64,000 bases of DNA from Nocardioides sp. URHA0032. Its GTDB lineage: Bacteria > Actinomycetota > Actinomycetes > Propionibacteriales > Nocardioidaceae. Positions 49,326 to 58,496 of this stretch are shown here, one piece after another. The first letter of the stretch is position 1. The number at the start of each line of letters is the position of its first letter. Under the pieces are notes generated by a model. It did no database searches. It saw only the letters and a list, made by a program, of their open reading frames with translations, and had not been told where the DNA came from. Position numbers and translations under genes: made by a program. The DNA lies in the NCBI RefSeq assembly GCF_000620645.1, contig NZ_JIAV01000015.1:1-64000 (forward strand). The letters run 5' to 3'.

Positions 49326-52024
49326 AGATCACCTTCCTGGTCCTCAACCTCGACGGCGGCGGCGGCACCGAGCGGTCCGTGGTGACCCAGGCGAACGCGC
49401 TCGCGGCGCTCGGCCAGGACGTCACGATCCTGAGCGCGCTCCAGGTCAGCGACAGCCCGCACTACGCGGTCGACCCGGCGGTCTCCATCCGCCGGCTCGT
49501 CGACCTCCGCGACCCCGAGGCTCCCCGCACGGAGGACGACGCGGTCGACGCCGGGCTCGCCCGGTCGACGGGTGAACGCGGCTCGCTGCTGGTGCCGGAT
49601 CGCTGGGACGCGCAGTTCAGCGCGTTGACCGACGCGATGTACGAGCACGCGCTGCCGGAGCTCGACAGCGACGTGGTCGTCAGCGTGACCCCGGGCCTGC
49701 TCGCAATCGCCGTCCAGCTGCTGCCGAGTCACGTCGCGGTCGTCCACCAGGAGCACCGATCGTCGTCGGACCGTACGTCCGGGCTCGAGCCGCTGCTCAC
49801 GTTCGCGCCCCGCGCGGACGTCGTGGCGCTGCTCACCCGCAGCGCACGCGACTGGCTCCTCGACACCCTCGGGCCGGTCGCGCCCGATACCGTCGTCGTG
49901 CCGAACCCACTCCCTCAGGGCTTCAAGCCCCGGGCCACGCTCGAGTCCCGGCTGATCGTCGCGGCGGGGCGCTTCGTCGCCGAGAAGCAGCTGACCAAGC
50001 TCGTGGAGGCGTTCGGCGAGATCTCCGATCGGGTGCCCGGCTGGCGGCTGCGGATCCTCGGGTCCGGCCCCCAACGCCTGGACCTGATCCGGCTGGTGCG
50101 GCGCCTCGGGCTCTGGGACCGCGTCGAGCTGCCCGGGCAGAGCGCGGACATGCCCTCGGAGTGGGCGGCGGCCAGCATCTCCGCCCTGCCGTCCCGCAGC
50201 GAGGGCCTGCCCCTGGTCGTCCAGGAGGCGATGGCGGCGGGCGTCCCCGTCATCGCCTTCGACCACCCGTCGGGGTCCCGGGCGGTGATCCGGCACGAGG
50301 TCAACGGCCTGCTGGTCGGCCCGGGCGCCCTGTCGGGGCTCGCCACCGCGCTGCTCCGGCTGGCCACCGACGACGCCCTGCGACACCGGCTCGGCGAGAG
50401 CGCGATCGAGAGTTCCCAGCAGTACGCCGCCGAGACGATCGCGCGGCGGTGGCTCTCGATCTTCGAGGGCGCGGTCGGCCGCCGGGCCCGGGACCCGCGA
50501 CGGATCCACCAGCGCGTGACCGAGCTCGCCGGCGTGCCCTCGACCGTCGCCGACCGCCCCGCGGCGGCGACCGACCTCACCCCCGGTGAGGCGCGGGCCA
50601 TGGCGGTCACGTGGGCCGTCCAGTGCGCCGAGCGCGCCGCCCGACGCTGGTTCGCCGTCCCCGCCCACGGCGACGAGCCCACGACGGTCGTCGTGCCGAT
50701 GGCCGCGCGGTCCGCGTACCTGGCCGAGCTCGGTGGACCCGGGGCGCCCGCCTGGCTGAGCCTGGTCGACAGCGCCGGCCACGGCTGGCCGGAGCGCCGC
50801 GGCCGCATCGCCGAGCTCGCCGCCGACCTCGCGCCGGAGCGCACCGGCCGGGTCAGCCTGGAGCCGTGGCCGATGCTGGACGACGGGTGGCCCGGCGTGC
50901 TGTCCAGCGGTTGCCGTATCGACGTCGAGTTCTGGGAGGAGGCCCCGGACGGCGGCCTGATCTCGGCCGGCCCCAACGCCTACGCGAACCGGCTCCCGGC
51001 CGACTTCGAGACCGTCGAGTCCGAGATCGAGGGCGTGCGCGCACGCACGCTGCCGCTGATGGCGCAGCCCACGGTCCGCGACTGCACGTTCCCGATCGAC
51101 GCGGTCTACACCTGGGTCGACGGCGACGACCCGGAGTGGAACGCCGCCCGGGAGGCGCGGCTCGCGGAGGCGACGGGGGCGGCCCTCGAGCGCACCTCGA
51201 GCGGGCGCGCCCGGTTCGTCAGCCGCGACGAGCTGCGCTACTCGCTGCGCAGCGTGCACCTGTTCGCGCCCTGGGTCCGCACGATCCACCTGGTGACCGC
51301 CGGGCAGGTGCCTGCGTGGCTGGCCGACCACCCGCGGATCAACGTCGTGCACCACCGCGAGATCCTGCCGCCCGAGGCGCTCCCGACGTTCAACTCCCAC
51401 GCCATCGAGAGCAGCATCCACAAGATCCCGGGCCTGGCCGAGCACTTCGTCTACCTCAACGACGACTTCCTGATCGGCCGGCCGCAGCCGCCGCAGCGGT
51501 TCTTCGACCCCTCGGGCCACACGGCGGTGTTCTTCTCCAACCACAACCTCGGCATCGAGGGCGACCCGGACGCCGCGCCGTGGCTGAAGGCGGCGTGGAA
51601 CAACCGGCGGCTGCTGCGCGAGACCTTCGGTGTCGTCAGCACCCACAGCCTCGCGCACGCGCCGTACGCGCACCGCCGGTCGGTCCTCGAGGAGATCGAG
51701 GCGCGGTTCCCCGAGGAGATCGGCCGGACCGCGCGCTCGCCGTTCCGCGCCGGGGACAACGTCTCGCTGCTGTCCTCGTTCGCCCAGCACTACGGCCTGG
51801 TCACCGGGACCGCCGTGGTGGGCGACGCCAGCAACTCCTACGTCGACATCAGCGCCAACGACGTCGTCCGGAAGCTGCGCCGGCTCAAGGACCGCGAGCA
51901 GGACTTCATCTGCCTGGGTGACCACCACGACCACGCCCTGGCGCCGGGCACGCTCCAGGAGGTCCTGGACGAGTTCTTCACCTTCTACCTGCCGGTGCGC
52001 GCGCCGTGGGAAAGGCCGGACTGA
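49322..52024 (+). CDS. GT4 glycosyltransferase fused to Stealth sugar-phosphate transferase
   Basis: A 900-aa two-part enzyme. Residues ~1-385 are a GT-B family 4 glycosyltransferase (FLVLNLDGGGGTERSV at the start, AAGRFVAEKQLTKLVEAF, and SRSEGLPLVVQEAMAAG with the E-x7-E-like pair). After a ~200-residue linker region, ~590-880 are Stealth domains: CR1 IDAVYTWVDGDDPEW, CR2 RDELRYSLRSVHLFAPWVR, CR3 HAIESSIHKIPGLAEHFVYL followed by NDD, and CR4 LGDHHDHALAPGTLQEVLD. Stealth proteins transfer sugar-1-phosphate in capsule or teichoic-type polymers. Together they could add a sugar and a phosphosugar link to one cell-surface glycan. The GTG start overlaps the previous gene (GTGA); a cluster of sulfotransferases follows on the other strand. 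Confidence 0.88.
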   Translation: MKITFLVLNLDGGGGTERSVVTQANALAALGQDVTILSALQVSDSPHYAVDPAVSIRRLVDLRDPEAPRTEDDAVDAGLARSTGERGSLLVPDRWDAQFSALTDAMYEHALPELDSDVVVSVTPGLLAIAVQLLPSHVAVVHQEHRSSSDRTSGLEPLLTFAPRADVVALLTRSARDWLLDTLGPVAPDTVVVPNPLPQGFKPRATLESRLIVAAGRFVAEKQLTKLVEAFGEISDRVPGWRLRILGSGPQRLDLIRLVRRLGLWDRVELPGQSADMPSEWAAASISALPSRSEGLPLVVQEAMAAGVPVIAFDHPSGSRAVIRHEVNGLLVGPGALSGLATALLRLATDDALRHRLGESAIESSQQYAAETIARRWLSIFEGAVGRRARDPRRIHQRVTELAGVPSTVADRPAAATDLTPGEARAMAVTWAVQCAERAARRWFAVPAHGDEPTTVVVPMAARSAYLAELGGPGAPAWLSLVDSAGHGWPERRGRIAELAADLAPERTGRVSLEPWPMLDDGWPGVLSSGCRIDVEFWEEAPDGGLISAGPNAYANRLPADFETVESEIEGVRARTLPLMAQPTVRDCTFPIDAVYTWVDGDDPEWNAAREARLAEATGAALERTSSGRARFVSRDELRYSLRSVHLFAPWVRTIHLVTAGQVPAWLADHPRINVVHHREILPPEALPTFNSHAIESSIHKIPGLAEHFVYLNDDFLIGRPQPPQRFFDPSGHTAVFFSNHNLGIEGDPDAAPWLKAAWNNRRLLRETFGVVSTHSLAHAPYAHRRSVLEEIEARFPEEIGRTARSPFRAGDNVSLLSSFAQHYGLVTGTAVVGDASNSYVDISANDVVRKLRRLKDREQDFICLGDHHDHALAPGTLQEVLDEFFTFYLPVRAPWERPD

Positions 52025-52037
52025 GAGGCTCCGGCAG

Positions 52038-52910
52038 CTAGAGCACGAACCGGCTGCTCGGCCACAGCTCGGCGAGATCCGCGTCGGGGAACCGGGCCGC
52101 GGCCGCTCGGTAGGTGTCGGCGAAGTGGGTCGCCACCCGACGCACGACGTCGTCGGGCAGCGCCGACACCGCCTTGCCGGAGGAGACGTTGGACTTCTTC
52201 TCGAAGTCCGGCGCGCGGAACGCGATGCCGACCAGGTCGCAGATCGCCCGCACCCCCTCCTCGCAGAACAGCTGCTCGTAGAGGCCGTAGTGGATCTCGT
52301 CGTCGCCCCACACGGACTCGAGGTTCCGCATCGTCACCTCGTACCGCGAGAACTGCTCGTACCGGGGGTCGTCGAAGAGCCGCTCGACCATCTTGTCGGC
52401 GGACGCCGGGAAGCGCGCCGGCCGCCGGCCCTCCTGCATCCGGATCTGCGACCAGATCCGGTCGACCGGGTCGCGCATCAGGAAGAGCGCGACGGTGCGC
52501 ACGCCGCGGGTCGCGAACCCGTCCCGGATCGAGGCCAGCCGCTCGGCGGGCAGCGCGGCGTACTCCGGGGTGACGTCCGCCGTGGCGCGGAAGCGCGGCC
52601 GACTGTGCAGCAGGCCGGCGAAGTAGTCGAAGTAGAACTTCGGGTCCGCGATCATCGCGGCGCGGTGCAGGTGCACCGGGTCGGCCGGCTCCCCGCTGCG
52701 CAGCTTGTCGAGCTCGGCCTGCGCCATGTCGAGGTTGCGCCCGAGCCACGGGTCGTCGGCGAGGTCGCTGCTGTCGAAGACGTGGTACTCCTTGCGGTAT
52801 CCGCGCACGAACTGCGGTGACCGGGCGAGGTAATGGTGCACCCACGTCGTGCCGGCCTTCTGCGCCCCGACGCCCAGCAGGAACGTCGTCGGGCGGCGGT
52901 CGGCCTTCAC
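52038..52910 (-). CDS. PAPS-dependent sulfotransferase
   Basis: A 290-aa sulfotransferase. The 5'-phosphosulfate loop reads GVGAQKAGTTWVHHYL near the N-terminus and the 3'-phosphate site reads FLMRDPVDRIWSQ, both typical of Sulfotransfer families. These enzymes move sulfate from PAPS to a hydroxyl on a sugar or small molecule, releasing PAP. There is no signal peptide, so it acts in the cytoplasm on a precursor. The GTG at 52910 overlaps the stop of the upstream sulfotransferase gene (GTGA). It converges with the GT4-Stealth gene, suggesting a sulfated glycan; acceptor unknown. Confidence 0.88.
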   Translation of the reverse strand: MKADRRPTTFLLGVGAQKAGTTWVHHYLARSPQFVRGYRKEYHVFDSSDLADDPWLGRNLDMAQAELDKLRSGEPADPVHLHRAAMIADPKFYFDYFAGLLHSRPRFRATADVTPEYAALPAERLASIRDGFATRGVRTVALFLMRDPVDRIWSQIRMQEGRRPARFPASADKMVERLFDDPRYEQFSRYEVTMRNLESVWGDDEIHYGLYEQLFCEEGVRAICDLVGIAFRAPDFEKKSNVSSGKAVSALPDDVVRRVATHFADTYRAAAARFPDADLAELWPSSRFVL

Positions 52911-53980
52911 CGCTTCCAGGGAAGCCGGGAGCCGCCCGGGCCCGACTTCTCGACCTCGCCCCGGAGCCGCTCCACCTCGTTGCGGCGGCGGTTCAGGCGC
53001 TTGCGCAGGTCGGCGTTCCTTGCCTGCAGGTCGCGCCGTCCGACCGCGACGGCCCGGTTGGTGTGGTCGAGCGCGATCGCCTCGGCGTACTGGTGGAGGA
53101 CGACGTACCGCTGGTGCACGTCCTCCAGGGTGGCGATCGCGCCGTCGTCGTACGGCGCGTCGACGAGCGTGTTGCACGCGTCCCAGGCCGAGGTCGCCTG
53201 CTCCCGCAGCTCGGGGATGGTGTCCACGTCGTCCCAGCTGATCTTGCTGCGGTACAGCTTCGCGTCGATGAAGTCGTCGACGTCGTGGTGGTCCGAGCCG
53301 GACAGGTCGGCGTTGAAGCTCATCCCGAGGTGCCGCTGGGCCTGCCCCATCGCCGTGCGCCAGTCCTCGAGCAGGTCGGTGTAGCGCACGAACGTGCGCT
53401 TGCGCGATCGCGTCGCCACCTCGGTCTCGTACGCCGAGTTGACCCAGCCGGCGAGGTTGGCGGTCTGGCGGGTGCGCCGGAACTCGTCGGTCTGGTTCGA
53501 CAGGTAGTAGGTCTCGCGCGACTGCAGGACCTCGGTCGGGTGCCGGAGCATCGTCAGGTACGACAGCTCGATGCCGAGCTCGTCGGCGACGCCCGTCCAG
53601 AGCTCGTGGGCCCAGAACGCGCGCGGATCCTTGATGACCAGCTGCCCGCCGGGCCCGACCTCGGCGACATGCTCGGCCAGCCAGGTGCGGAGCTCCTCGC
53701 GCACCTCCGGGGCGGCCGCTGCCTCGGCGACGTCGGCGGCGGCCCGGGGCCGGGCGTCGTTGGTGCGCGCCGGGATGCTGTTGAGCAGCCGCTTGTGGAA
53801 GTCAACCACCCAGATGGGCTCGTAGAAGCCGCGCGGGTTCGTCTCGTCGGCGGGCATCTCCGGCTGCGGCACGTGCAGGCCGAGTCGCTTCAGGGCGCCG
53901 GCGACGGTGCTGGTGCCACTCCGGCCGGAGCCGGTGACGACGACGAGACGGACACGGCTCTCCGGTGGTGCTTCGGACAC
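52907..53980 (-). CDS. Sulfotransferase-family protein with coiled-coil tail
   Basis: A 357-aa protein. The P-loop-like PAPS site is VVVTGSGRSGTSTVAGAL at ~13-30, and a 3'-phosphate-type motif is LTMLRHPTEVLQSRETYY (~140-157). The middle has a long sequence with FVRYTDLLEDWRT, seen in bacterial Sulfotransfer_3 proteins. The C-terminal ~60 residues (RRDLQARNADLRKRLNRRRNEVERLR) are a basic coiled coil. The GTG at 53980 has GAGGAA upstream. Its stop overlaps the next sulfotransferase (GTGA). Both are probably for one glycan. Confidence 0.83.
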   Translation of the reverse strand: MSEAPPESRVRLVVVTGSGRSGTSTVAGALKRLGLHVPQPEMPADETNPRGFYEPIWVVDFHKRLLNSIPARTNDARPRAAADVAEAAAAPEVREELRTWLAEHVAEVGPGGQLVIKDPRAFWAHELWTGVADELGIELSYLTMLRHPTEVLQSRETYYLSNQTDEFRRTRQTANLAGWVNSAYETEVATRSRKRTFVRYTDLLEDWRTAMGQAQRHLGMSFNADLSGSDHHDVDDFIDAKLYRSKISWDDVDTIPELREQATSAWDACNTLVDAPYDDGAIATLEDVHQRYVVLHQYAEAIALDHTNRAVAVGRRDLQARNADLRKRLNRRRNEVERLRGEVEKSGPGGSRLPWKR

Positions 53981-54022
53981 TGGATTCCTCGCGACTCAGG
54001 TGGGACGACGCCCCAGCCTAGA

Positions 54023-54937
54023 TCAGCCGAGACCCCGGAAGGACAACGCGTGCCAGCGCGGGCCGACAGGAGCGATCTCGACCCGCCGCGGGTCGAGGCC
54101 GTCGTGTGGGGCGTCGCCCCGGACGATCGCGACCTCGAGGCGCGACTCGGACAGGCCCTCGGCCAGCCCCTCGCCCCACTCGACCACGGTCACGGCGTCG
54201 TCGAGGGACGTGTCGAGGTCCAGGTCGTCCAGCTCGTCGAGACCGCCCAGGCGGTAGGCGTCGACGTGCACGAGGTCCGGGCCGCCGATCAGCGACGGGT
54301 GCACGCGGGCGATCACGAACGTCGGCGAGGTGACGTCACCCCGCACGCCCAGCCCCGCGCCCAGGCCCTGGGTGAACGTGGTCTTCCCGGCGCCCAGCTC
54401 GCCGCTGAGCACGATCAGGTCGCCCTTCGTGAGCTGGCCGGCCAGCGAGCGGCCGAGGGCGCGCATCGCGTCGGCGTCGGGGACCTGGAAGGCGTGCGTG
54501 CGCAGCGGGCGGCGCAGCTCGACGAACGGCTGCTCCCGGCGGATCTCGCGGAAGCCCTGCCGCTCCCAGAAGCGGATCGTGGCCGGGAGCTCCTCGCGCG
54601 CGACCACCGTGAGGTCCTCGGCGTCGCCCGCCGCCTCGACCGCGGCCTCGATCAGCGCGGCGGCGACACCGTGCCCCTGCGCGTCGGGGTGCACGCCGAA
54701 GCGGCGGAGGTACGTCGTGCTGCCGACCGGGTCCAGCACCAGCGCACCGACCGGCTCGCCGTCGAGGCAGGCCAGCAGCCCGCCGTTCGCCGCCAGCCTC
54801 CGCGCGATCGAGTCCTCGGTCTCGGACAGGGCGGCCGCCGGCGGGTCCAGCTCGGGGCGGGCGGCGAAGGCCGCCCGCACGACCGCCAGCACCTGCGCCG
54901 CCGACTCCGGGCCGACGCGGCGAACCTCGAGCGTCAC
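54023..54937 (-). CDS. tsaE: GNAT acetyltransferase fused to TsaE ATPase
   Basis: A 304-aa fusion. Residues ~1-145 are a GNAT domain with the acetyl-CoA loop in HPDAQGHGVAAAL (~83-95) and the late strand FWERQGF. Residues ~147-304 are TsaE, the P-loop ATPase needed for the tRNA t6A37 modification with TsaB and TsaD: Walker A GELGAGKTT (~179-187), SPTFVIARVHP and VHVDAYRLGGLDELDDLDL. GNAT enzymes such as RimI normally sit near tsaE-tsaB-tsaD as a separate gene; here an acetyltransferase is joined to TsaE, and tsaB/tsaD are not adjacent. The GTG at 54937 overlaps the alpha/beta hydrolase stop (GTGA). Confidence 0.88.
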   Translation of the reverse strand: MTLEVRRVGPESAAQVLAVVRAAFAARPELDPPAAALSETEDSIARRLAANGGLLACLDGEPVGALVLDPVGSTTYLRRFGVHPDAQGHGVAAALIEAAVEAAGDAEDLTVVAREELPATIRFWERQGFREIRREQPFVELRRPLRTHAFQVPDADAMRALGRSLAGQLTKGDLIVLSGELGAGKTTFTQGLGAGLGVRGDVTSPTFVIARVHPSLIGGPDLVHVDAYRLGGLDELDDLDLDTSLDDAVTVVEWGEGLAEGLSESRLEVAIVRGDAPHDGLDPRRVEIAPVGPRWHALSFRGLG

Positions 54938-55965
54938 GCGCCGACCCCCGCCGCCGCGAGCAGCTTGTCGAGCTCGCCGTCCACCTCGTCGTACCGCTCG
55001 AGGATCACCATGTGCCCGGCGCCGTGGCACTCCAGGAGCGTGGAGCCGTCGATCCGGCCGTGCAGCTTGCGGCTGTGGCCGATCGAGGTGAGCTTGTCCT
55101 CGGTGCCGCAGATGATCGTGGTGGGCACGTTCGCGAGGACGCCGACGTGGTCGAACTTGTCGAGCTGGCCGAAGCCCGGGAAGAACTCCGCGACCACCTC
55201 GAACGGCGTGGCCGCGAGCATGCTGTCGACGAACTCGACGTACGACGCCGGCACGTGGTCGCCGAACGCCAGCTGGTCGGTCGCCACCAGCGCGACGTTG
55301 CGCCCGAGCCGGCGCAGGCCGTCGACGGCGCGATGGCCGCGAGCCAGGGTCGCCACCCCGCGGTGCATCGCCCCGGAGCCGGCCCAGGTCGGCATCATCG
55401 GGAACAGGATGCGGCTCGGGTCGAGTCCACCCGCGGTCGTGGAGATCAGCGAGGTGCCGACGATCCGGTCGCCGAAGAGCTCCGGGTGCTGCTGGGCCAG
55501 CGCGACGATCGTCATGCCCCCCATCGAGTGGCCGACGAGCACGACCGGGCCGTCGGGCACGACCTCTTCGAGGATCCTCACCAGGTCCTGGCCCAGCTGG
55601 TCGATGGTGGCGTGGCCGATCGGGGACCGGCCGGAGCGGCCGTGCGACCGCTGGTCGTAGTAGACCGACCGGATCCGGCCGCGGTAGTGCTCCCGCTGGA
55701 AGTGCCAGCAGTCGAGGTTCAGCGAGTAGCCGTGGCAGAACACCAGCGTAACCGCCGAGTCGGCCTCGTCGACCTCGACGTGCAGCGGGGTGCCGTCCTC
55801 GGCGACGACCGTCACCGGGTCGGCGCGCAGGCTGCCGAACGCCGGTCGCTCGCCGGGCGAGCGCCGGGCGATCCGGCGGCGCTGCTGGGCGGCGACGCCG
55901 GCGCCCGCGGCCGCCAGGCCGAGAGCGGTCGCCGTAGCGCCGATCAGGTGGGTGCGGGTCCTCAC
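54934..55965 (-). CDS. Alpha/beta hydrolase, membrane-anchored
   Basis: A 343-aa hydrolase. A hydrophobic N-terminal segment (~7-27) is followed by the hydrolase fold. The nucleophile elbow is VLVGHSMGGMT (Ser in GHSMG), the oxyanion region HGYSLNLDCW, and the late His is in CHGAGHMVILERY; the acid is probably in GTEDKLTS. The wide substrate range of the family prevents naming a reaction; lipase/esterase or peptidase-like activity is possible. The GTG at 55965 overlaps the alr stop (GTGA) and its own stop overlaps the TsaE start. This hydrolase is found between alr and tsaE in many actinobacteria. Confidence 0.85.
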   Translation of the reverse strand: MRTRTHLIGATATALGLAAAGAGVAAQQRRRIARRSPGERPAFGSLRADPVTVVAEDGTPLHVEVDEADSAVTLVFCHGYSLNLDCWHFQREHYRGRIRSVYYDQRSHGRSGRSPIGHATIDQLGQDLVRILEEVVPDGPVVLVGHSMGGMTIVALAQQHPELFGDRIVGTSLISTTAGGLDPSRILFPMMPTWAGSGAMHRGVATLARGHRAVDGLRRLGRNVALVATDQLAFGDHVPASYVEFVDSMLAATPFEVVAEFFPGFGQLDKFDHVGVLANVPTTIICGTEDKLTSIGHSRKLHGRIDGSTLLECHGAGHMVILERYDEVDGELDKLLAAAGVGA

Positions 55966-57068
55966 TGGTCCGTGTACCTCCGGGTCGGTCGGCCGCCGAT
56001 CCGCGTGACGATCTCGTAGGAGATGGTGCCGGCGGCCTCGGCCCAGTCCTGGGCGGTCGGCTCGCCGTGGGTGCCGGGGCCGAAGAGGACGACGTCGCTG
56101 CCGGCCTCGGGGGTGTCGCCGTCGAGGTCGACCACGAACTGGTCCATGCAGACCCGGCCGCGCATCGCCCGCTGCTTGCCGTCGACGAGCACGTGGGCGG
56201 CGTTGCTGGCGTGCCGCGGGATGCCGTCGCCGTACCCGACGGGCACGAGGCCGACGGTGGTGTCGGTGTCCGCGATCCAGGTGTGGCCGTAGGACACCCC
56301 ATCACCGGCGTGGATCTGCTTGGTCATCGCGAGGGTGGCGCGCGCGGTCATCGCCGGCACCAGGCCGAGGTCCGGCGTCCGGCCGGGCGCGGGGTCGAGA
56401 CCGTAGGACGCGAGGCCGAACCGCACCAGGTCGAACCGGCTCTCCGGGCGCAGGATGCCCGCGGCGGAGTTGGCGAGGTGACGGACCTCGGGGGTGAGGT
56501 CCGCGGCCAGCTCCAGGGCTTGCTCGAAGGCTCGCTGCTGGGCGTCGTTCGCGGGGTGGTCGGGCTCGTCGCTGGCGGCGAAGTGCGACCAGAGGCCGGT
56601 GATCCGCCAGCTGCCGTCCGCTTCGCCCTGCTGCGCGCGCCGTACGACGTCGGGCCAGTCGGCGAGCGCGGCGCCGCCGCGGGAGAGCCCGGTGTCGACC
56701 TTCAGCTGGACCCGGGCGGGCCGGCCGGTGGCGGCGATCTCGTCGAGCTCGGCCACGCCGTAGGCGGTGACGTCGATGCCGGCGTCGATCGCGGCCGCCC
56801 AGTCCTCGCCCGGGACCGTGAGCCAGCAGAGGATCGGCCCCCGGTCGCCGGCGCTCCTGAGCGCGAGCGCCTCGTCGATGGTGGCCACGCCGAGCCACTC
56901 CGAGCCCGCCGCGCGCGCGGCCCGCGCCACCTCGAGCATCCCGTGGCCGTAGCCGTCCGCCTTGACGACGGTCATCGACGGCACGCCGGTCAGCTCGCGG
57001 AGGGTGCGGACGTTGTGCCGGATCGCGGCGAGATCGACGACGATCTCTGCACGCGCGACCGGGCTCAT
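55962..57068 (-). CDS. alr: Alanine racemase
   Basis: A 368-aa PLP enzyme that makes D-alanine for peptidoglycan. The PLP Lys is K36 in SMTVVKADGYGHG; the substrate Tyr is in GDGVSYGHTW; VQLKVDTGLSRGG and LVPVGYGDGIPR are the other family blocks. The ATG at 57068 (MSPVARAEIVVDLAAIRHN) is chosen because the conserved N-terminus begins there. Its stop overlaps the downstream hydrolase start, and it follows the nnr gene after 16 nt, making an acpS-nnr-alr-hydrolase-tsaE run on one strand. Confidence 0.95.
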   Translation of the reverse strand: MSPVARAEIVVDLAAIRHNVRTLRELTGVPSMTVVKADGYGHGMLEVARAARAAGSEWLGVATIDEALALRSAGDRGPILCWLTVPGEDWAAAIDAGIDVTAYGVAELDEIAATGRPARVQLKVDTGLSRGGAALADWPDVVRRAQQGEADGSWRITGLWSHFAASDEPDHPANDAQQRAFEQALELAADLTPEVRHLANSAAGILRPESRFDLVRFGLASYGLDPAPGRTPDLGLVPAMTARATLAMTKQIHAGDGVSYGHTWIADTDTTVGLVPVGYGDGIPRHASNAAHVLVDGKQRAMRGRVCMDQFVVDLDGDTPEAGSDVVLFGPGTHGEPTAQDWAEAAGTISYEIVTRIGGRPTRRYTDQ

Positions 57069-57084
57069 GGCCCCGATTCTCCCA

Positions 57085-58476
57085 TCACCGGGTCGGCAGG
57101 CCCCGCACGGCGTCCGGGATCGCGTGTGCGACGTCGCTCGCCACCAGCGGTCCGCCCCGGCTCGCCAGGGTCGCGGCGGCACCGTGCAGCCAGGACCCGA
57201 CCGAGGCGGCGTCGTACGGCGAGAGCCCGGTGGCGAGCAGCGCCCCGACCAGCCCGCCGAGCACGTCGCCCGCACCCGCGGTCGCGAGCCAGGCGGTGCC
57301 GGTCGTGGTGACCCGGGTCCGGCCGTCCGGGTGGCTGACGAGGGTGTGCCGGCCCTTGAGGAGGACCGTGCAGCCGTACTCCTCGGCCGCCCGCCGCGCG
57401 TGGTGCAGCGGCCGGGCCTCGATCTCGTCGCGGTCGACGTGCAGCATCGCGGCCAGCTCGCCGGCGTGGGGGGTGAGGACGGCGTCGGGGGGCGGAGCGG
57501 TCAGGTGGCGGAGGGCGTCGGCGTCGATGACGAGCGGGACGCCGTCCCCGAGCGCCACGGCCAGCTCCTCCTTCGCGTCCTCTCCGCCGCCGGAGCCCAC
57601 CACCCAGGCCTGCACGCGTCCGGCGCCGACCACCTCGGGGTGGACCTCCCGGACGGTGTCGGCGGCCTCCCCGACGTACCGGACCATGCCGCAGAGACCA
57701 CTGGTGGCGCCGGCCACGCTGAGGAGGGCGGCGCCCGGGTACTGCGCGCTGCCCGCGCGGATCCCGACCACGCCCCGGGTGTACTTGTGCGCGTCCGGCG
57801 TGGGCCGCGGGAGCAGCCGCGCGACGTCGCCGGGCTGGAGCGCCTCGACCTGCGCCTCCGGGAGCTCGAGGCCGAGGTCGACGAGGTGGACGACACCGCA
57901 GGCGGCGGCGGCCGGGTCGACGAGGTGCGCGACCTTGTGGGTGCCGAACGTGACGGTCACGTCGGCGCGGACGTGCGCACCGTCGAGCTCGCCGCTGTCG
58001 ACGTCGACGCCGCTCGGCGTGTCGACCGCGACCACCGGGACGCCCTCGACTGATCGCAACGCCTCCTGCGCGTCGTCCCCGAGCCCCGGCCGACCGCCGA
58101 TCCCGACGATCCCGTCGATCACGAGATCGGGTCGTCCGCCTCTCGCACCTGTATGCGCCGCCGTGGGGCGGACGACCCGGCCGCCGGCGGCCCCCAGCGC
58201 CCGGACCCCCTGCTCGTGCGCCCGATCCGACAGCAGCCACGCCTCGACCTGCACGCCCCGGCGGGCGAGCAGCGACCCGGCGTACAGCGCGTCGCCGCCG
58301 TTGTCCCCGGACCCGACCAGCAGCAGCACCCGTCGGCCGTACGCCGTCCCGAGCAGGTCGATCACGGCGTACGCCAGCCCGGCCGCGGCCCGCTGCATCA
58401 GCGCGCCCTCCGGCAGCGTGCGCATCAGCGCCGCCTCGGCCGCCCGCACCTGCTCGACCGTGTGCGCGCTCCTCAT
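57085..58476 (-). CDS. nnr: Bifunctional NAD(P)H-hydrate epimerase / dehydratase
   Basis: A 463-aa repair enzyme. The N-terminal YjeF_N domain (~5-210; VGSGDNGGDALYAGSLLARRG) epimerises damaged NAD(P)HX, and the C-terminal carbohydrate-kinase-like domain (~225-463) dehydrates it with ADP, with HKYTRGVVGIRAGSAQYPGAA, TPHAGELAAML and TAGAGDVLGGLVGALLATG. It protects the nicotinamide coenzyme pool. The ATG at 58476 opens the conserved MRSAHTVEQVRAAE. It lies 20 nt after acpS and 16 nt before alr. Actinobacterial NnrDE fusions normally have this length. Confidence 0.93.
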   Translation of the reverse strand: MRSAHTVEQVRAAEAALMRTLPEGALMQRAAAGLAYAVIDLLGTAYGRRVLLLVGSGDNGGDALYAGSLLARRGVQVEAWLLSDRAHEQGVRALGAAGGRVVRPTAAHTGARGGRPDLVIDGIVGIGGRPGLGDDAQEALRSVEGVPVVAVDTPSGVDVDSGELDGAHVRADVTVTFGTHKVAHLVDPAAAACGVVHLVDLGLELPEAQVEALQPGDVARLLPRPTPDAHKYTRGVVGIRAGSAQYPGAALLSVAGATSGLCGMVRYVGEAADTVREVHPEVVGAGRVQAWVVGSGGGEDAKEELAVALGDGVPLVIDADALRHLTAPPPDAVLTPHAGELAAMLHVDRDEIEARPLHHARRAAEEYGCTVLLKGRHTLVSHPDGRTRVTTTGTAWLATAGAGDVLGGLVGALLATGLSPYDAASVGSWLHGAAATLASRGGPLVASDVAHAIPDAVRGLPTR

Positions 58477-58496
58477 GGGCCCGACGTTAGCCGCGA

